DNA of 64,000 nucleotides from Alteribacillus iranensis. Its GTDB lineage: Bacteria; Bacillota; Bacilli; Bacillales; Marinococcaceae. Below are positions 8,361 through 16,848 of the stretch, one piece after another. The stretch is from positions 170,849 through 234,848 of the forward strand of contig NZ_FONT01000004.1 of the NCBI RefSeq assembly GCF_900113025.1, given 5' to 3'. The position numbers were made by a program, and so were the translations under genes. How positions within the stretch are numbered: the first letter of the stretch is position 1; the number at the start of each line of letters is the position of its first letter. The notes beneath the pieces are model-generated. The model was not told where the DNA came from. It was given only the letters and a program-made list of their open reading frames with translations, and searched no databases.

Positions 8361-9254
8361 TTATTCTTCACCATTGATCATTTCGTTTACTTTGTCTTGG
8401 TTATTATCTACCCATTCGCGCGCAACCTCTTCCGGATCTTGACCTTCATCTTCAATTTTCATCATCATTTCTTCCAAGTCGTCGATTTCGATACTCCAAT
8501 TACTTAAAAATTCATATACATCCGGTGCGCTTTCTTTCAACTCTTTATTCGTCATCACATAAACAGAAGAATCTTCTTTCACTTTCTTTTCGTCTTCTAA
8601 TACTTTGATATCCATTTTATTGAACATCGTATGAGGACGCCATCCATAAAAAACAACAGGTTCTTCATCTGTCATGTGTCGTCTCGCTTCCGCAAGCATG
8701 CCGCCCTCTGAAGAGTTAAGTTGTTCAAGATCTAAATCATACTCCTCAATAAAGTCATCAATTACCTCAGCGTTACTTCCGCCTTTTTCCAATCCGTAAA
8801 ACGTATGATCAAGCATCTCTTCTTTTCCTTTTAAATCTGAAACTTTTTCTACGTCTTCCATATATTCTGGGACGACCACACCCGATTCAGTTGGGCCGTA
8901 ACTTTTCGCTGTTTTTTCCACATTCTCTTCATATTTATTAAGATAAGTTTCATGCACTGGCATCCAGGAGTCCATGTAGGCACTGATATCTCCACGTGAG
9001 AGACCAACATAAATACTGCTGACATCTGCGCTTATTTCTTCTACCTCATATCCCATGTCTTCTACAATCAAGCGAGCAATTTTTGTCGGTGGAACAGTAC
9101 TTGTCCATGGCGTAACACCAAATGTAATTGTCTGATCTTTTGTATTTTCTTCTGCTGCTTCTTCATTATTTTCTTCTTCTGTATCGCCAGCGCCGCAGCC
9201 AGCAATCATAAGTATTAGTAATACTGTCATTAAACTAAATAGCACTTTTTTCAT
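8361..9254 (-). CDS. Quaternary-ammonium (glycine betaine/carnitine) ABC importer, lipoprotein binding subunit
   Basis: A 297-residue OpuAC/ProX-type binding protein. The signal peptide ends in the lipobox IAGC, so the mature protein is lipid-anchored outside the membrane after a Glu/Asn-rich linker. The body starts ITFGVTPWTSTVPPTKIARLI, typical of the OpuAC family, and is rich in the tryptophans and tyrosines that form the aromatic cage for trimethylammonium groups. It is the last gene of the ATPase, permease, binding-protein operon, 24 bases after the permease. A TetR-type operator shared with the carnitine dehydrogenase operon points to carnitine and/or betaine as substrate; compatible-solute uptake is also possible. 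Confidence 0.88.
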   Translation of the reverse strand: MKKVLFSLMTVLLILMIAGCGAGDTEEENNEEAAEENTKDQTITFGVTPWTSTVPPTKIARLIVEDMGYEVEEISADVSSIYVGLSRGDISAYMDSWMPVHETYLNKYEENVEKTAKSYGPTESGVVVPEYMEDVEKVSDLKGKEEMLDHTFYGLEKGGSNAEVIDDFIEEYDLDLEQLNSSEGGMLAEARRHMTDEEPVVFYGWRPHTMFNKMDIKVLEDEKKVKEDSSVYVMTNKELKESAPDVYEFLSNWSIEIDDLEEMMMKIEDEGQDPEEVAREWVDNNQDKVNEMINGEE

Positions 9255-9278
9255 AATAATGACCCTTCTCCTTTTTCG

Positions 9279-10109
9279 TTAAGCTTTTTTTCCAAAACTT
9301 TGAGTAATACGATCCAACACAATAGCTAGAACAACAATGCCTAATCCCCCTACTAAACCTAATCCAACGTTTACTCGGGAAATTCCAGTTAATACTGTGG
9401 TGCCAAGGCCCGGTGCACCAATCATCGAAGCTACAACTGCCATAGATAACGCTAGCATCATCGTTTGGTTGATACCTGCCATAATAGTTGGCATCGCCAA
9501 TGGGAGCTGTACTTTAAATAATAATTGCTTGGAAGTAGATCCAAAAGCTTTTGATGCCTCAATAACATCATTCGGCACTTGTCTTATCCCTAAAGCTGTC
9601 ATACGAACAGCTGGGGGAGCCGCGAACACAAAAGTCGCAATAACTGCTGGTACACCACCTAGACCAAACAACAAAATAGCCGGGATTAAATAAACAAAGC
9701 TTGGTAGTGTCTGCATGAAGTCCAGAATAGGACGAACAACTTTATCAACGGCGGCATTCGTTGCGCTTAAAATACCGACTGGTATTCCAATAACAACGGA
9801 AATAAATGTTGCTACAAGTACAATAGCAAGTGTTTGCATTGCCTCTGGCCATAATTCGACAGATCCTAGGAAGACACATCCAATGAGGGAAAAGAGAGCG
9901 ACCCCCTTACCCGCGTACTTCCAAGCAACTATGATTAACAGGATGGTTAGTACTTCGGGCGGGATAAACAGAAGTCCATTAGTTACTCCATCAATAATTA
10001 CGGTGAGGACATTGCTTATAACATCAAAAAAATCTCCCCAAACTGGTAACAGCCAATCGTCAACAAATGTATTTGTCCACTCTTCTAGTGGGAAGTCAAA
10101 ATAGTTCAT
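9279..10109 (-). CDS. Quaternary-ammonium ABC importer, permease subunit (OpuAB-type)
   Basis: A 276-residue integral membrane protein with about seven predicted helices. The ABC permease signature EASKAFGSTSKQLLFKVQLP (about residues 178-197) is the loop that docks on the ATPase. The N-terminus (EEWTNTFVDDWLLPVWGDF) is like OpuAB/ProW permeases. Its ATG overlaps the ATPase stop by four bases (ATGA), indicating translational coupling. It forms the channel for glycine betaine, carnitine or a similar solute. Confidence 0.9.
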   Translation of the reverse strand: MNYFDFPLEEWTNTFVDDWLLPVWGDFFDVISNVLTVIIDGVTNGLLFIPPEVLTILLIIVAWKYAGKGVALFSLIGCVFLGSVELWPEAMQTLAIVLVATFISVVIGIPVGILSATNAAVDKVVRPILDFMQTLPSFVYLIPAILLFGLGGVPAVIATFVFAAPPAVRMTALGIRQVPNDVIEASKAFGSTSKQLLFKVQLPLAMPTIMAGINQTMMLALSMAVVASMIGAPGLGTTVLTGISRVNVGLGLVGGLGIVVLAIVLDRITQSFGKKA

Positions 10110-11305
10110 GAGGTCTGTTCGTCTCCTTTCTCTTTTCCAAGAACAAGTCCTGAAAGAATAGATACTCGGGAAACAATACCTAACAGCTTTCCATCTTCAA
10201 TTACTGCAATAGGATATTTTGCTTGGACGGCTGTTCCGATCAAATCATTTAAGAAAGTATGCGGGGACGTCTTATCCACATCTTTAATTAGTAAGTCCTG
10301 AATCGGAATATCTTCATTATGAGCTTTTACCGCATCGTCTATTGTTAACAATCCCTTGAATTGTTTCTCCTGATCGACAACAAAAATACTTGAGGCACCG
10401 GCTTCTTCCATTTTGCGGATCGCTACACGCGGTCCATCTTTATAAGAGAGCAGTACTTCAGGTGTTTTCATTACGTGAGATGCTTCCAGTACTTTCGATC
10501 GGTCCACATCTCTTACAAAATTTGATACATAGTCATCTGCCGGTTTTTCTAAAATTTCTTCCGGCGTTCCAATTTGAACAATTTGACCATCTTTCATAAT
10601 AGCAATACGATCTCCAAGCTTTAGCGCTTCATCCAGGTCATGGGTAATAAATAAAACAGTTTTACCAAGCCTGCTTTGTATCCGTATCAATTCGTCCTGC
10701 ATTTCCTTACGTATCAATGGATCGAGTGCACTAAACGCTTCATCCATTAATAAAATATCGGTATCATTCGCAAGAGCTCTTCCCAATCCAACACGCTGCT
10801 GCATTCCGCCGCTTAATTGATTGGGATAACTATGTTCATACCCTTTGAGTCCTACGTCTTCTAATGTTTTCATTGCTATTTCTTCCCGTTCGTCTTTAGC
10901 CATCCCTTGGATCTCCATACCGTAAGCAATGTTCGATAAAATGGTACGATGACTGAATAAGCCAAAATGCTGGAAAACCATCCCTAATTTTTTACGTCTC
11001 GTTTCAATAAGTTCTGATTTATCCATTTTTGTAATATCGTGTCCATCGATGAGAACTTCTCCGTCGGTAGGTTCAATCAAACGATTAATTAATCTAATTA
11101 ATGTAGATTTCCCACTTCCAGATAATCCCATAATCACAAACATTTCGCCTGGCTGTATTGTAAAAGAAGCTTGGTTTACACCAACCGTCATTCCAGTTTC
11201 TTCAAGAATATCGTCTTTACTTTCACCATTGCTCAACCTCTTAAGACCTTGCTGAGGATGGGAACCAAAGATCTTCGTAAGATTATTCACTTCAATCTTA
11301 TTCAT
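10106..11305 (-). CDS. Quaternary-ammonium ABC importer, ATPase subunit with CBS domains (OpuAA-type)
   Basis: A 399-residue ATPase of the OpuAA/ProV group. It has Walker A GLSGSGKST, signature LSGGMQQRVGLGRAL, Walker B ILLMDEAFSALDP and H-loop FITHDLDEA. Two C-terminal CBS repeats (about 275-395) follow; in OpuA systems these sense ionic strength and gate transport, which suits an osmolyte role as well as a nutritional one. First gene of the three-gene importer operon; start ATG with AGGAGAGGAT upstream. A TetR-type operator lies 52 bases before the start, tying the importer to carnitine breakdown. Confidence 0.92.
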   Translation of the reverse strand: MNKIEVNNLTKIFGSHPQQGLKRLSNGESKDDILEETGMTVGVNQASFTIQPGEMFVIMGLSGSGKSTLIRLINRLIEPTDGEVLIDGHDITKMDKSELIETRRKKLGMVFQHFGLFSHRTILSNIAYGMEIQGMAKDEREEIAMKTLEDVGLKGYEHSYPNQLSGGMQQRVGLGRALANDTDILLMDEAFSALDPLIRKEMQDELIRIQSRLGKTVLFITHDLDEALKLGDRIAIMKDGQIVQIGTPEEILEKPADDYVSNFVRDVDRSKVLEASHVMKTPEVLLSYKDGPRVAIRKMEEAGASSIFVVDQEKQFKGLLTIDDAVKAHNEDIPIQDLLIKDVDKTSPHTFLNDLIGTAVQAKYPIAVIEDGKLLGIVSRVSILSGLVLGKEKGDEQTS

Positions 11306-11356
11306 AGCATCCTCTCCTATTTTTTAGCTTGTTTCTACTTTCCCTAGATAAAGTAG

Positions 11357-11370
11357 ACCATCCGGACGGT
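11357..11370. promoter_or_regulatory. TetR-type operator before the importer operon
   Basis: ACCATCCGGACGGT, a near-perfect palindrome centred on TCCGGA. Read on the minus strand it fills the spacer between a TTGTGT-like -35 and TCTACT-like -10. The identical 14-mer (with TA one base further left) is at 13917-13930. Confidence 0.7.
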
Positions 11371-11506
11371 TTTTTACACAATTATTACCTTAACATTCAG
11401 GTTGAGGAACGGCAACATTGAAAAAGGAGGGAGTCTTCCGCATAAATCTCTTTTAAGGCTTAAAATAATACACATTACGCCAAGATAGTCTTCATTCCTC
11501 CGACGT

Positions 11507-11977
11507 TTACTGTTTTTTTCTTATACCTATTTTCCGTCCCGCTTCCTTTGGCCATTCTGATAATCCTTGCGGCAATTCTTTAATTTTTTCTTCTATCGGT
11601 TCTGGAAACGGCACAGGACGATTTTCCTCACTATTCATTCCCATCAACATTTGTTCACTTGTCGCGATTTTTTCCCCAGCGGCATTTTTCATAACAAAAA
11701 AGACATGCAATCGTTTGGGGTCACGATCTAAAAGTTGCAGTGAAATATTTAGCATTTCCCCTTCGTGTGCTTCCTTTAAATAACACAAATGGGTTTCCAG
11801 GGTATAAATCGTGTAAGATAGTTTTTCCCGTGCCGCTTCGTCTAATCCAATGTCTATCATTAATTGATCGACGGCTTTGCTGAATACAAGGGCATATGCA
11901 GCATCGTTCATATGGCCGTTATAGTCCACCCAGTTGCTATCCACTTGAGATTTCAATAAAGTCGAGGTCTCTATCAA
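11507..11977 (-). CDS. Hotdog-fold acyl-CoA thioesterase, probable betainyl-CoA thioesterase
   Basis: A 156-residue protein of the 4-hydroxybenzoyl-CoA thioesterase group. It shows the hotdog start VDSNWVDYNGHMNDAAYALVF, with the Asp/Asn and His-Met region that sits at the active site. It lies 16 bases after carnitine dehydrogenase; in many bacteria these two activities are one fused protein, L-carnitine dehydrogenase/betainyl-CoA thioesterase. The likely job is to split betainyl-CoA, made by the neighbouring cleavage enzyme, into glycine betaine and CoA. The family is clear; the substrate rests on context. Confidence 0.85.
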   Translation of the reverse strand: MIETSTLLKSQVDSNWVDYNGHMNDAAYALVFSKAVDQLMIDIGLDEAAREKLSYTIYTLETHLCYLKEAHEGEMLNISLQLLDRDPKRLHVFFVMKNAAGEKIATSEQMLMGMNSEENRPVPFPEPIEEKIKELPQGLSEWPKEAGRKIGIRKKQ

Positions 11978-11993
11978 GATATTGCTCCTTTCT

Positions 11994-12950
11994 TTAAGAA
12001 ATCGATTCAGATTCAGTTCGATATTCTTCTACTAAATCCAAGAGACGGACTAAAAATTCATTCCGCTTTTCCTCTAATTCGGCTATGGATGTATTCCCAG
12101 CCTGCTGTTCACAACCTTGTATGACTTTTTCTTTTAGTTCTTCTGTCAATTCAGGGGCTTCAAGCTTCGTCCATGGGAGCTTCAGTGCCGGACCGAATTG
12201 TCCAAGCATATGACGCATCCCTTGGTCTCCGCCCGCTAAATGGAAAGTCAAAAATGGTCCCATCTGAGCCCAACGCAGTCCAGCACCATAAATAATCGCA
12301 GCATCCACTTCCTCCGTCGTTGCAATACCGTCATTTACAAGATGCAGGGCTTCTCTCCAAAGTGCTTCCATTAAACGGTCAGCCACATGTCCTTCAATCT
12401 CATGGCGTATAACTAATGGTTTCATATTTAATTTTTCATAGATGGCAACAGCACGTTCCAATACACTAGAATTTGTCTTTTCCCCACCAACAATTTCGAC
12501 TAGCGGAAGGATGTAGACAGGATTAAACGGATGGGCAACAATGACCCTTTCTGGGTACATGCAGTCTTGTTGCAAAACGGTAGGTTTTATTCCAGAAGTG
12601 CTTGACGCAATGATTGCATCTTTTTTTGCGAATGTATCAATTGTTTGAAGGACCTTTCTTTTTAACTCTTCTCTTTCTGGCACATTTTCTTGTATAAGAT
12701 CCGCATCTTCTACAGCTGTTTCTATATCAGAAGTGAATGTCAACCTTTCACGAGAAGCGGTAGGTGCAAGCCCGCTTTTTGTTAAAGAAGGCCACGCCCG
12801 ATCTACTGCCTCTCGCATTCTGTCTTCTGCCCCTTCAGCAGGGTCTGTTGCAATAACATCAAAACCTTGAGCTAATGCGCGGGCAATCCAACCATTACCT
12901 ATAACACCGGTACCCACGACTGCTATTTTATTTATTTGAACATCTTTCAT
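11994..12950 (-). CDS. lcdH: L-carnitine 3-dehydrogenase
   Basis: A 318-residue member of the 3-hydroxyacyl-CoA dehydrogenase superfamily. The Rossmann motif GTGVIGNGWIARAL binds NAD, and the catalytic-region HPFNPVYILPLVEIVGG is intact. The C-terminal helical part (RWAQMGPFLTFHLAGG) is typical of carnitine dehydrogenases. It would oxidise L-carnitine to 3-dehydrocarnitine. The call is strengthened by flanking partners: a beta-keto acid cleavage enzyme upstream (four-base overlap) and a thioesterase downstream. Together they turn carnitine plus acetyl-CoA into acetoacetate, glycine betaine and CoA. Confidence 0.9.
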   Translation of the reverse strand: MKDVQINKIAVVGTGVIGNGWIARALAQGFDVIATDPAEGAEDRMREAVDRAWPSLTKSGLAPTASRERLTFTSDIETAVEDADLIQENVPEREELKRKVLQTIDTFAKKDAIIASSTSGIKPTVLQQDCMYPERVIVAHPFNPVYILPLVEIVGGEKTNSSVLERAVAIYEKLNMKPLVIRHEIEGHVADRLMEALWREALHLVNDGIATTEEVDAAIIYGAGLRWAQMGPFLTFHLAGGDQGMRHMLGQFGPALKLPWTKLEAPELTEELKEKVIQGCEQQAGNTSIAELEEKRNEFLVRLLDLVEEYRTESESIS

Positions 12951-13843
12951 ATGCTACTCTCCTTATGAGGGTCTCGTAAGCCTAAATGTTTCCGTGCTTC
13001 TTTTGGACTCATTGGTTCTTGTCCATTTCCTTGTAAAATAGACACTGCTTTTTCTACAAGCTGTTCATTGCGAGCCGGAACACCTTTCGTTAAATATATA
13101 TTATCCTCTAATCCCACTCGTACATTCCCGCCTAAAAGAGCAGATTGAGATGCAATTGGCAACTGCATACGGCCTATTCCAAATGCAGACCAATGAGCAT
13201 TATCTGGAATTCTACTTTTCATGTACAAAATTGTTTCCACATCAGCCTCAGCTCCCCATGGAATGCCTAAGCAAAATTGAAAAATTGGATCCCCGTCTAT
13301 AAGACCCTCGTCAATGAGTTGTTGGGCAAAACGCAAATGACCTGTATCAAAACACTCTAATTCAGGTTTCACACCGCTCTCTTGGACAAGTTTCGCCTGT
13401 TTACGGAGCCAGTCTGCCGGACTCATGTAAATCATATTGCCAAAATTTAAGCTGCCGCAATCTAGTGTACACATTTCCGGCAGCAGTTCTTTTACAGGAT
13501 TATGCCTTTCTGCTGGGGTTTGAATGTCTGTGCCTTCCCCGCCACGTTCAGGGTCGGCTTCATCTGGGATAAAATCCCCTCCCCCACCGGATGTAATATT
13601 GATAATTACATCAGTTTCCGATTCACGAATCCGTTCTACGATCTCCCGATAATGGTCAACATTGTGACTAATCCCGCCTGTATCGGGATTTCTAGCGTGA
13701 ATGTGAGCAATAGCAGCACCTGCTTTTGCAGATTCTATTGCTGAGTCTGCTATTTCTTTTGGCGTGACTGGAACATGAGGATTTTTCTTTATTGTATCTC
13801 CTGCCCCTGTTACGGCAGCCGTGATCACTACTTTGTTAGACAA
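12947..13843 (-). CDS. Beta-keto acid cleavage enzyme (BKACE), probable 3-dehydrocarnitine cleavage enzyme
   Basis: A 298-residue TIM-barrel Zn enzyme of the Kce/DUF849 family. Typical segments are VVITAAVTGAGDT, AAIAHIHARNPDTGG (His-x-His zinc ligands), ELECFDTGHL and FQFCLGIPWGAEADVETI. BKACE enzymes join acetyl-CoA to a beta-keto acid and cleave it to acetoacetate plus a new acyl-CoA. Next to carnitine dehydrogenase the substrate is very likely 3-dehydrocarnitine, giving betainyl-CoA. First gene of the carnitine operon, with a strong promoter and TetR-type operator 69-97 bases upstream. Confidence 0.9.
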   Translation of the reverse strand: MSNKVVITAAVTGAGDTIKKNPHVPVTPKEIADSAIESAKAGAAIAHIHARNPDTGGISHNVDHYREIVERIRESETDVIINITSGGGGDFIPDEADPERGGEGTDIQTPAERHNPVKELLPEMCTLDCGSLNFGNMIYMSPADWLRKQAKLVQESGVKPELECFDTGHLRFAQQLIDEGLIDGDPIFQFCLGIPWGAEADVETILYMKSRIPDNAHWSAFGIGRMQLPIASQSALLGGNVRVGLEDNIYLTKGVPARNEQLVEKAVSILQGNGQEPMSPKEARKHLGLRDPHKESSI

Positions 13844-13911
13844 TGGAATGCCCCCTTCTGGATATTCTCTCTATCTTTTGCTTTCTTAGCTTGAATAACA
13901 CAACAAAAATT

Positions 13912-13940
13912 ACTATACCATCCGGACGGTCTTTTTTCAA
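13912..13940 (-). promoter_or_regulatory. Carnitine operon promoter with embedded TetR-type operator
   Basis: Minus strand: TTGAAA (13940-13935), 17-base spacer, TATAGT (13917-13912). The spacer is filled by the operator ACCATCCGGACGGT (13917-13930 on the plus strand), so a bound repressor would block RNA polymerase. The same operator lies before the importer operon. Confidence 0.8.
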
Positions 13941-13992
13941 CGTTAGTTTTTATTATTATGAGCTAATTCTTGTTATAAAGCCTCTGCACAGC

Positions 13993-14032
13993 AAAAAAGC
14001 ACCGGCCGTAAAATTACGACAAGTGCTTTTTT
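13993..14032 (-). terminator. Rho-independent terminator of the tetR gene
   Basis: AAAAAAGCAC (13993-14002) pairs with GTGCTTTTTT (14023-14032). The hairpin overlaps the tetR stop codon and has a T-run when read on the minus strand. Confidence 0.75.
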
Positions 14033-14585
14033 ATATGCATTTCTTATTATTTGCCCATTCTTCTAATGTTTGTAAAACTTGGTTTCGAATCTCGTCATCC
14101 AGGTGATGTATTTCAAATAACTCAGATAACCATATTCCATCAGTAGCTAATCGAATGATAGTGGCAGTAACAGGGTCTAAGCCATCATTTTCAATATGCT
14201 CCTGCCATTTAGCATAGGCCTTATTAATTGGCTGCAGCAGCTCAGGTTTTACCGCTTTCGCAGCAAGCAGACCCGCATTCATATCCTTATTTTGATATGT
14301 TTGATTAAAGGTGACGTTTAAAAATGCCCTTGTCCATTTCCCCTCATCTACAGGGTCGTTCTCGGCGTTTTCCTCTATCTTCGTCATATAATTGTTTGCG
14401 AGGTGTTCGACCATTCCTTGAACAAGTGCTTCCTTCGATGGAAAGTGATACAATAACCCACCCTTACTCATACCGGCTTCTCTTGCTGCCGCTTCCAACG
14501 TTAAATTGAAAATCCCTCTTTCTTTTACAATTCTTGCCGCAGCATGAAGAATCACTACTTTTCGAGAGTCTTTACTCATTTCCAT
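14031..14585 (-). CDS. TetR-family regulator, probable repressor of carnitine uptake and breakdown
   Basis: A 184-residue TetR protein. The N-terminal HTH is clear (FNLTLEAAAREAGMSKGGLLYHFPSKEAL without its middle variation is the family hallmark), followed by a helical ligand domain. It is upstream of, and in the same direction as, the carnitine operon, with its own terminator between. Two copies of one 14-base palindrome, one inside the carnitine operon promoter and one before the importer operon, fit a TetR operator. The inducer is likely carnitine or a pathway CoA ester such as betainyl-CoA; this is inference. Confidence 0.88.
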   Translation of the reverse strand: MEMSKDSRKVVILHAAARIVKERGIFNLTLEAAAREAGMSKGGLLYHFPSKEALVQGMVEHLANNYMTKIEENAENDPVDEGKWTRAFLNVTFNQTYQNKDMNAGLLAAKAVKPELLQPINKAYAKWQEHIENDGLDPVTATIIRLATDGIWLSELFEIHHLDDEIRNQVLQTLEEWANNKKCI

Positions 14586-15394
14586 CTCCCTCTGTTATTA
14601 TTATTAACACTACAAGCAACACACTACCTTATTTTTTCTGATTGGTAAATAACTTGTCAAACAGGGCGTGTCTCTAGTATTGGCCAACATTGTTATTAGA
14701 CTAACACTTTCTCGCTCAATTTATTTGTCATTAACCTGTCCAAAAACTTTAGAAATGCAGCCTTCTTTTAGGAAATTTTTGGCGTTAATCTTTGTATATT
14801 ACCAACTTGGAAACAGACATTTTAGTAAAACATTAATACCAAATTTATTACTTTTATTACCATTAAAAAGTACCCAGTGACCCAGTTATCGTCTATTTTT
14901 TCTAAAGTACTTTACTTGATCTAATTTTAAGCAGAAATATTATGCGGCGCACTCACAAACCTCTCACACATATTGGAAAATATACCCGTATTGTGTCAGT
15001 CCCCCTTCAAACCTATATAAAAAAACTACATTCTTTCTTCTCTACACTCATTTTCATTGTTATATAACGAACAATAATTTTAAATTATATTTAATCGTTC
15101 ACAAATGAAAAGGGAACAATTTTTAGTTGGAAGACAACGTGGAGGGGATAAACGTTAATATATGAATTGAAATCTGCAGGTGCTAGTGAGAATTTTTTGA
15201 AATACCGGCTTTGCATAATGTTCGGTTTTAATAATTTATAGTTAAGTTATCGTGTTGAACCTTTGCTGTCACAAAAAAGTATTAACTTATCAAACTCTAT
15301 ATTAAGAAAATAATAATTGCATTATATTCATTTATTATTTAATATTTAAAAATAAGAGACAATTTTAAAACTAATACATTAGGAGGGTTAGCTA
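14586..15394. other. Intergenic region, promoter for the amidase/AtoE operon
   Basis: About 800 AT-rich bases without a convincing gene. Near the right end, plus strand, is TTGCAT (15317-15322), 17-base spacer, TAATAT (15340-15345), about 50 bases before the amidase start. A 70-codon open frame at 14668-14880 has no ribosome-binding site and unlikely composition. Confidence 0.5.
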
Positions 15395-16819
15395 TTGGAT
15401 ATTTGTTACATGACAGCTCAACAACTAGCTTTAGCGATTAAACAGCGAAAAATCTCATCTGTCGAAGTAATGGAAGCATTTCTCACTCAAATTAATAAAA
15501 CCAACCCCGAGGTTAATGCCATTGTTTCTATGCAAGAAGAAGCAGCCTTAGCCCAAGCAAAAGAAGCAGATCAAAAAATAGCAAGAGGTGAAGCGGTTGG
15601 TCCATTTCACGGGCTCCCCATTGCTATAAAGGATACGCATAACGCAAAAGGTTTTCCGACAACGAGTGGGTCCCTTGCATTACAAGATAACATTGCCGAA
15701 CAGGATGATCTTGTGGTGGAGAGAATTAAAAACGCCGGTGCTATTGTCTTAGGCAAAACGAATGTCCCTGAGTTTGCTGCGGGAGCCCATACTTTTAATG
15801 AAGTATTCGGCACCACCCGCAACCCATACAACCTTAACTATACAGCTGGCGGAAGCAGCGGTGGAGCTGCAGCTGCAGTGACATCAGGTATGATTCCGTT
15901 TGCTGATGGGAGTGATATGGGAGGTTCCCTTCGCTTTCCTGCTGCATTTAACAATGTCGTTGGCTTGAGACCTTCTCCAGGAAGAGTCCCTACCTATCCA
16001 AAACCAGCCCTATACTCTACGTTAGGCGTCCAAGGACCCATTACCCGGAACACGACAGATGCTTTCTTTATGATGTCTGTGTTGTCTGGACCAGATAACC
16101 GCTCTCCATTATCGATAGAAGAACCCGGTTCACGTTTTTTAGAGTCTTTTGAACACAGCATATCTGGTAAGCGGGTAGCTTATTCCACAGACCTAGGCGG
16201 GTTATTTCCTGTCGATCCGGAGGTAAAAACGATATTTGAACAACAAATCAAAGTATTTGAAGATTTAGGCTGCAAAGTAGAAATGGATTTCCCTGACCTT
16301 ACAGAAGCAGAAGAAGTGTTTCAAGTATTACGAGCATGGGAATTTGAGATGTCCTATAGAGAAATTTTCAATACATTTCAGAATCTTTTAAAGCCTAGTT
16401 TTGTCTGGAACTTTAAAAAAGGACAAGAACTCAGCGGCCCTGATATCGGTAAAGCTGAACAATTACGCAACCTTCTCTATCATCGCATGAGAACTTTCTT
16501 TGAGAAATATGACATATTGCTGCTCCCTGTCAGCCAGGTTCCTCCATTTGAAGCGGAATTAGAGTATCCGCCAAACATAAATGGAACTCCAATGGAAACA
16601 TATTTAGACTGGATGCGGTCTTGCTATTATATTTCCACCGTGGGGAATCCTGCATTGTCTGTTCCTGGCGGGTTCACGAAAAATGGACTTCCTCTCGGTA
16701 TCCAAATTATCGGCCCTCATCAAGCAGACTTTGAAGTACTCCAAGTAGGACATGCATTTGAACAAGCTACCCAATACGGGGAGAAACGACCTACTTTTAC
16801 AAAAGTACATCAACAATAA
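15395..16819 (+). CDS. Amidase-signature family amidase
   Basis: A 474-residue amidase-signature enzyme. The catalytic Ser-cisSer-Lys triad is visible: Lys in PIAIKDTHNAKG, cis-Ser and nucleophile Ser in AGGSSGGAAAAV and GSDMGGSLRFPA. It hydrolyses an amide to acid and ammonia. The TTG start follows AGGAGGG at ideal distance. It shares an operon with the AtoE-type transporter 29 bases downstream, so it may act on an imported amide or release a short acid. It is not a GatA: no gatC or gatB is nearby and the GTDTGGSIR motif is altered. Confidence 0.88.
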   Translation: MDICYMTAQQLALAIKQRKISSVEVMEAFLTQINKTNPEVNAIVSMQEEAALAQAKEADQKIARGEAVGPFHGLPIAIKDTHNAKGFPTTSGSLALQDNIAEQDDLVVERIKNAGAIVLGKTNVPEFAAGAHTFNEVFGTTRNPYNLNYTAGGSSGGAAAAVTSGMIPFADGSDMGGSLRFPAAFNNVVGLRPSPGRVPTYPKPALYSTLGVQGPITRNTTDAFFMMSVLSGPDNRSPLSIEEPGSRFLESFEHSISGKRVAYSTDLGGLFPVDPEVKTIFEQQIKVFEDLGCKVEMDFPDLTEAEEVFQVLRAWEFEMSYREIFNTFQNLLKPSFVWNFKKGQELSGPDIGKAEQLRNLLYHRMRTFFEKYDILLLPVSQVPPFEAELEYPPNINGTPMETYLDWMRSCYYISTVGNPALSVPGGFTKNGLPLGIQIIGPHQADFEVLQVGHAFEQATQYGEKRPTFTKVHQQ

Positions 16820-16848
16820 AATAATCAAAAAGAGAGGTGAAAGGATAG

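Noticed and set aside
14668-14880. 70-codon plus-strand open frame between tetR and the amidase.
   Set aside because: Very Leu-rich, no ribosome-binding site, and no protein-like motif; chance frame in AT-rich DNA.
15395-16819. Reading the first amidase as GatA of a tRNA amidotransferase.
   Set aside because: No gatB or gatC nearby, altered GSDMGGS motif, and operon with a fatty-acid transporter.
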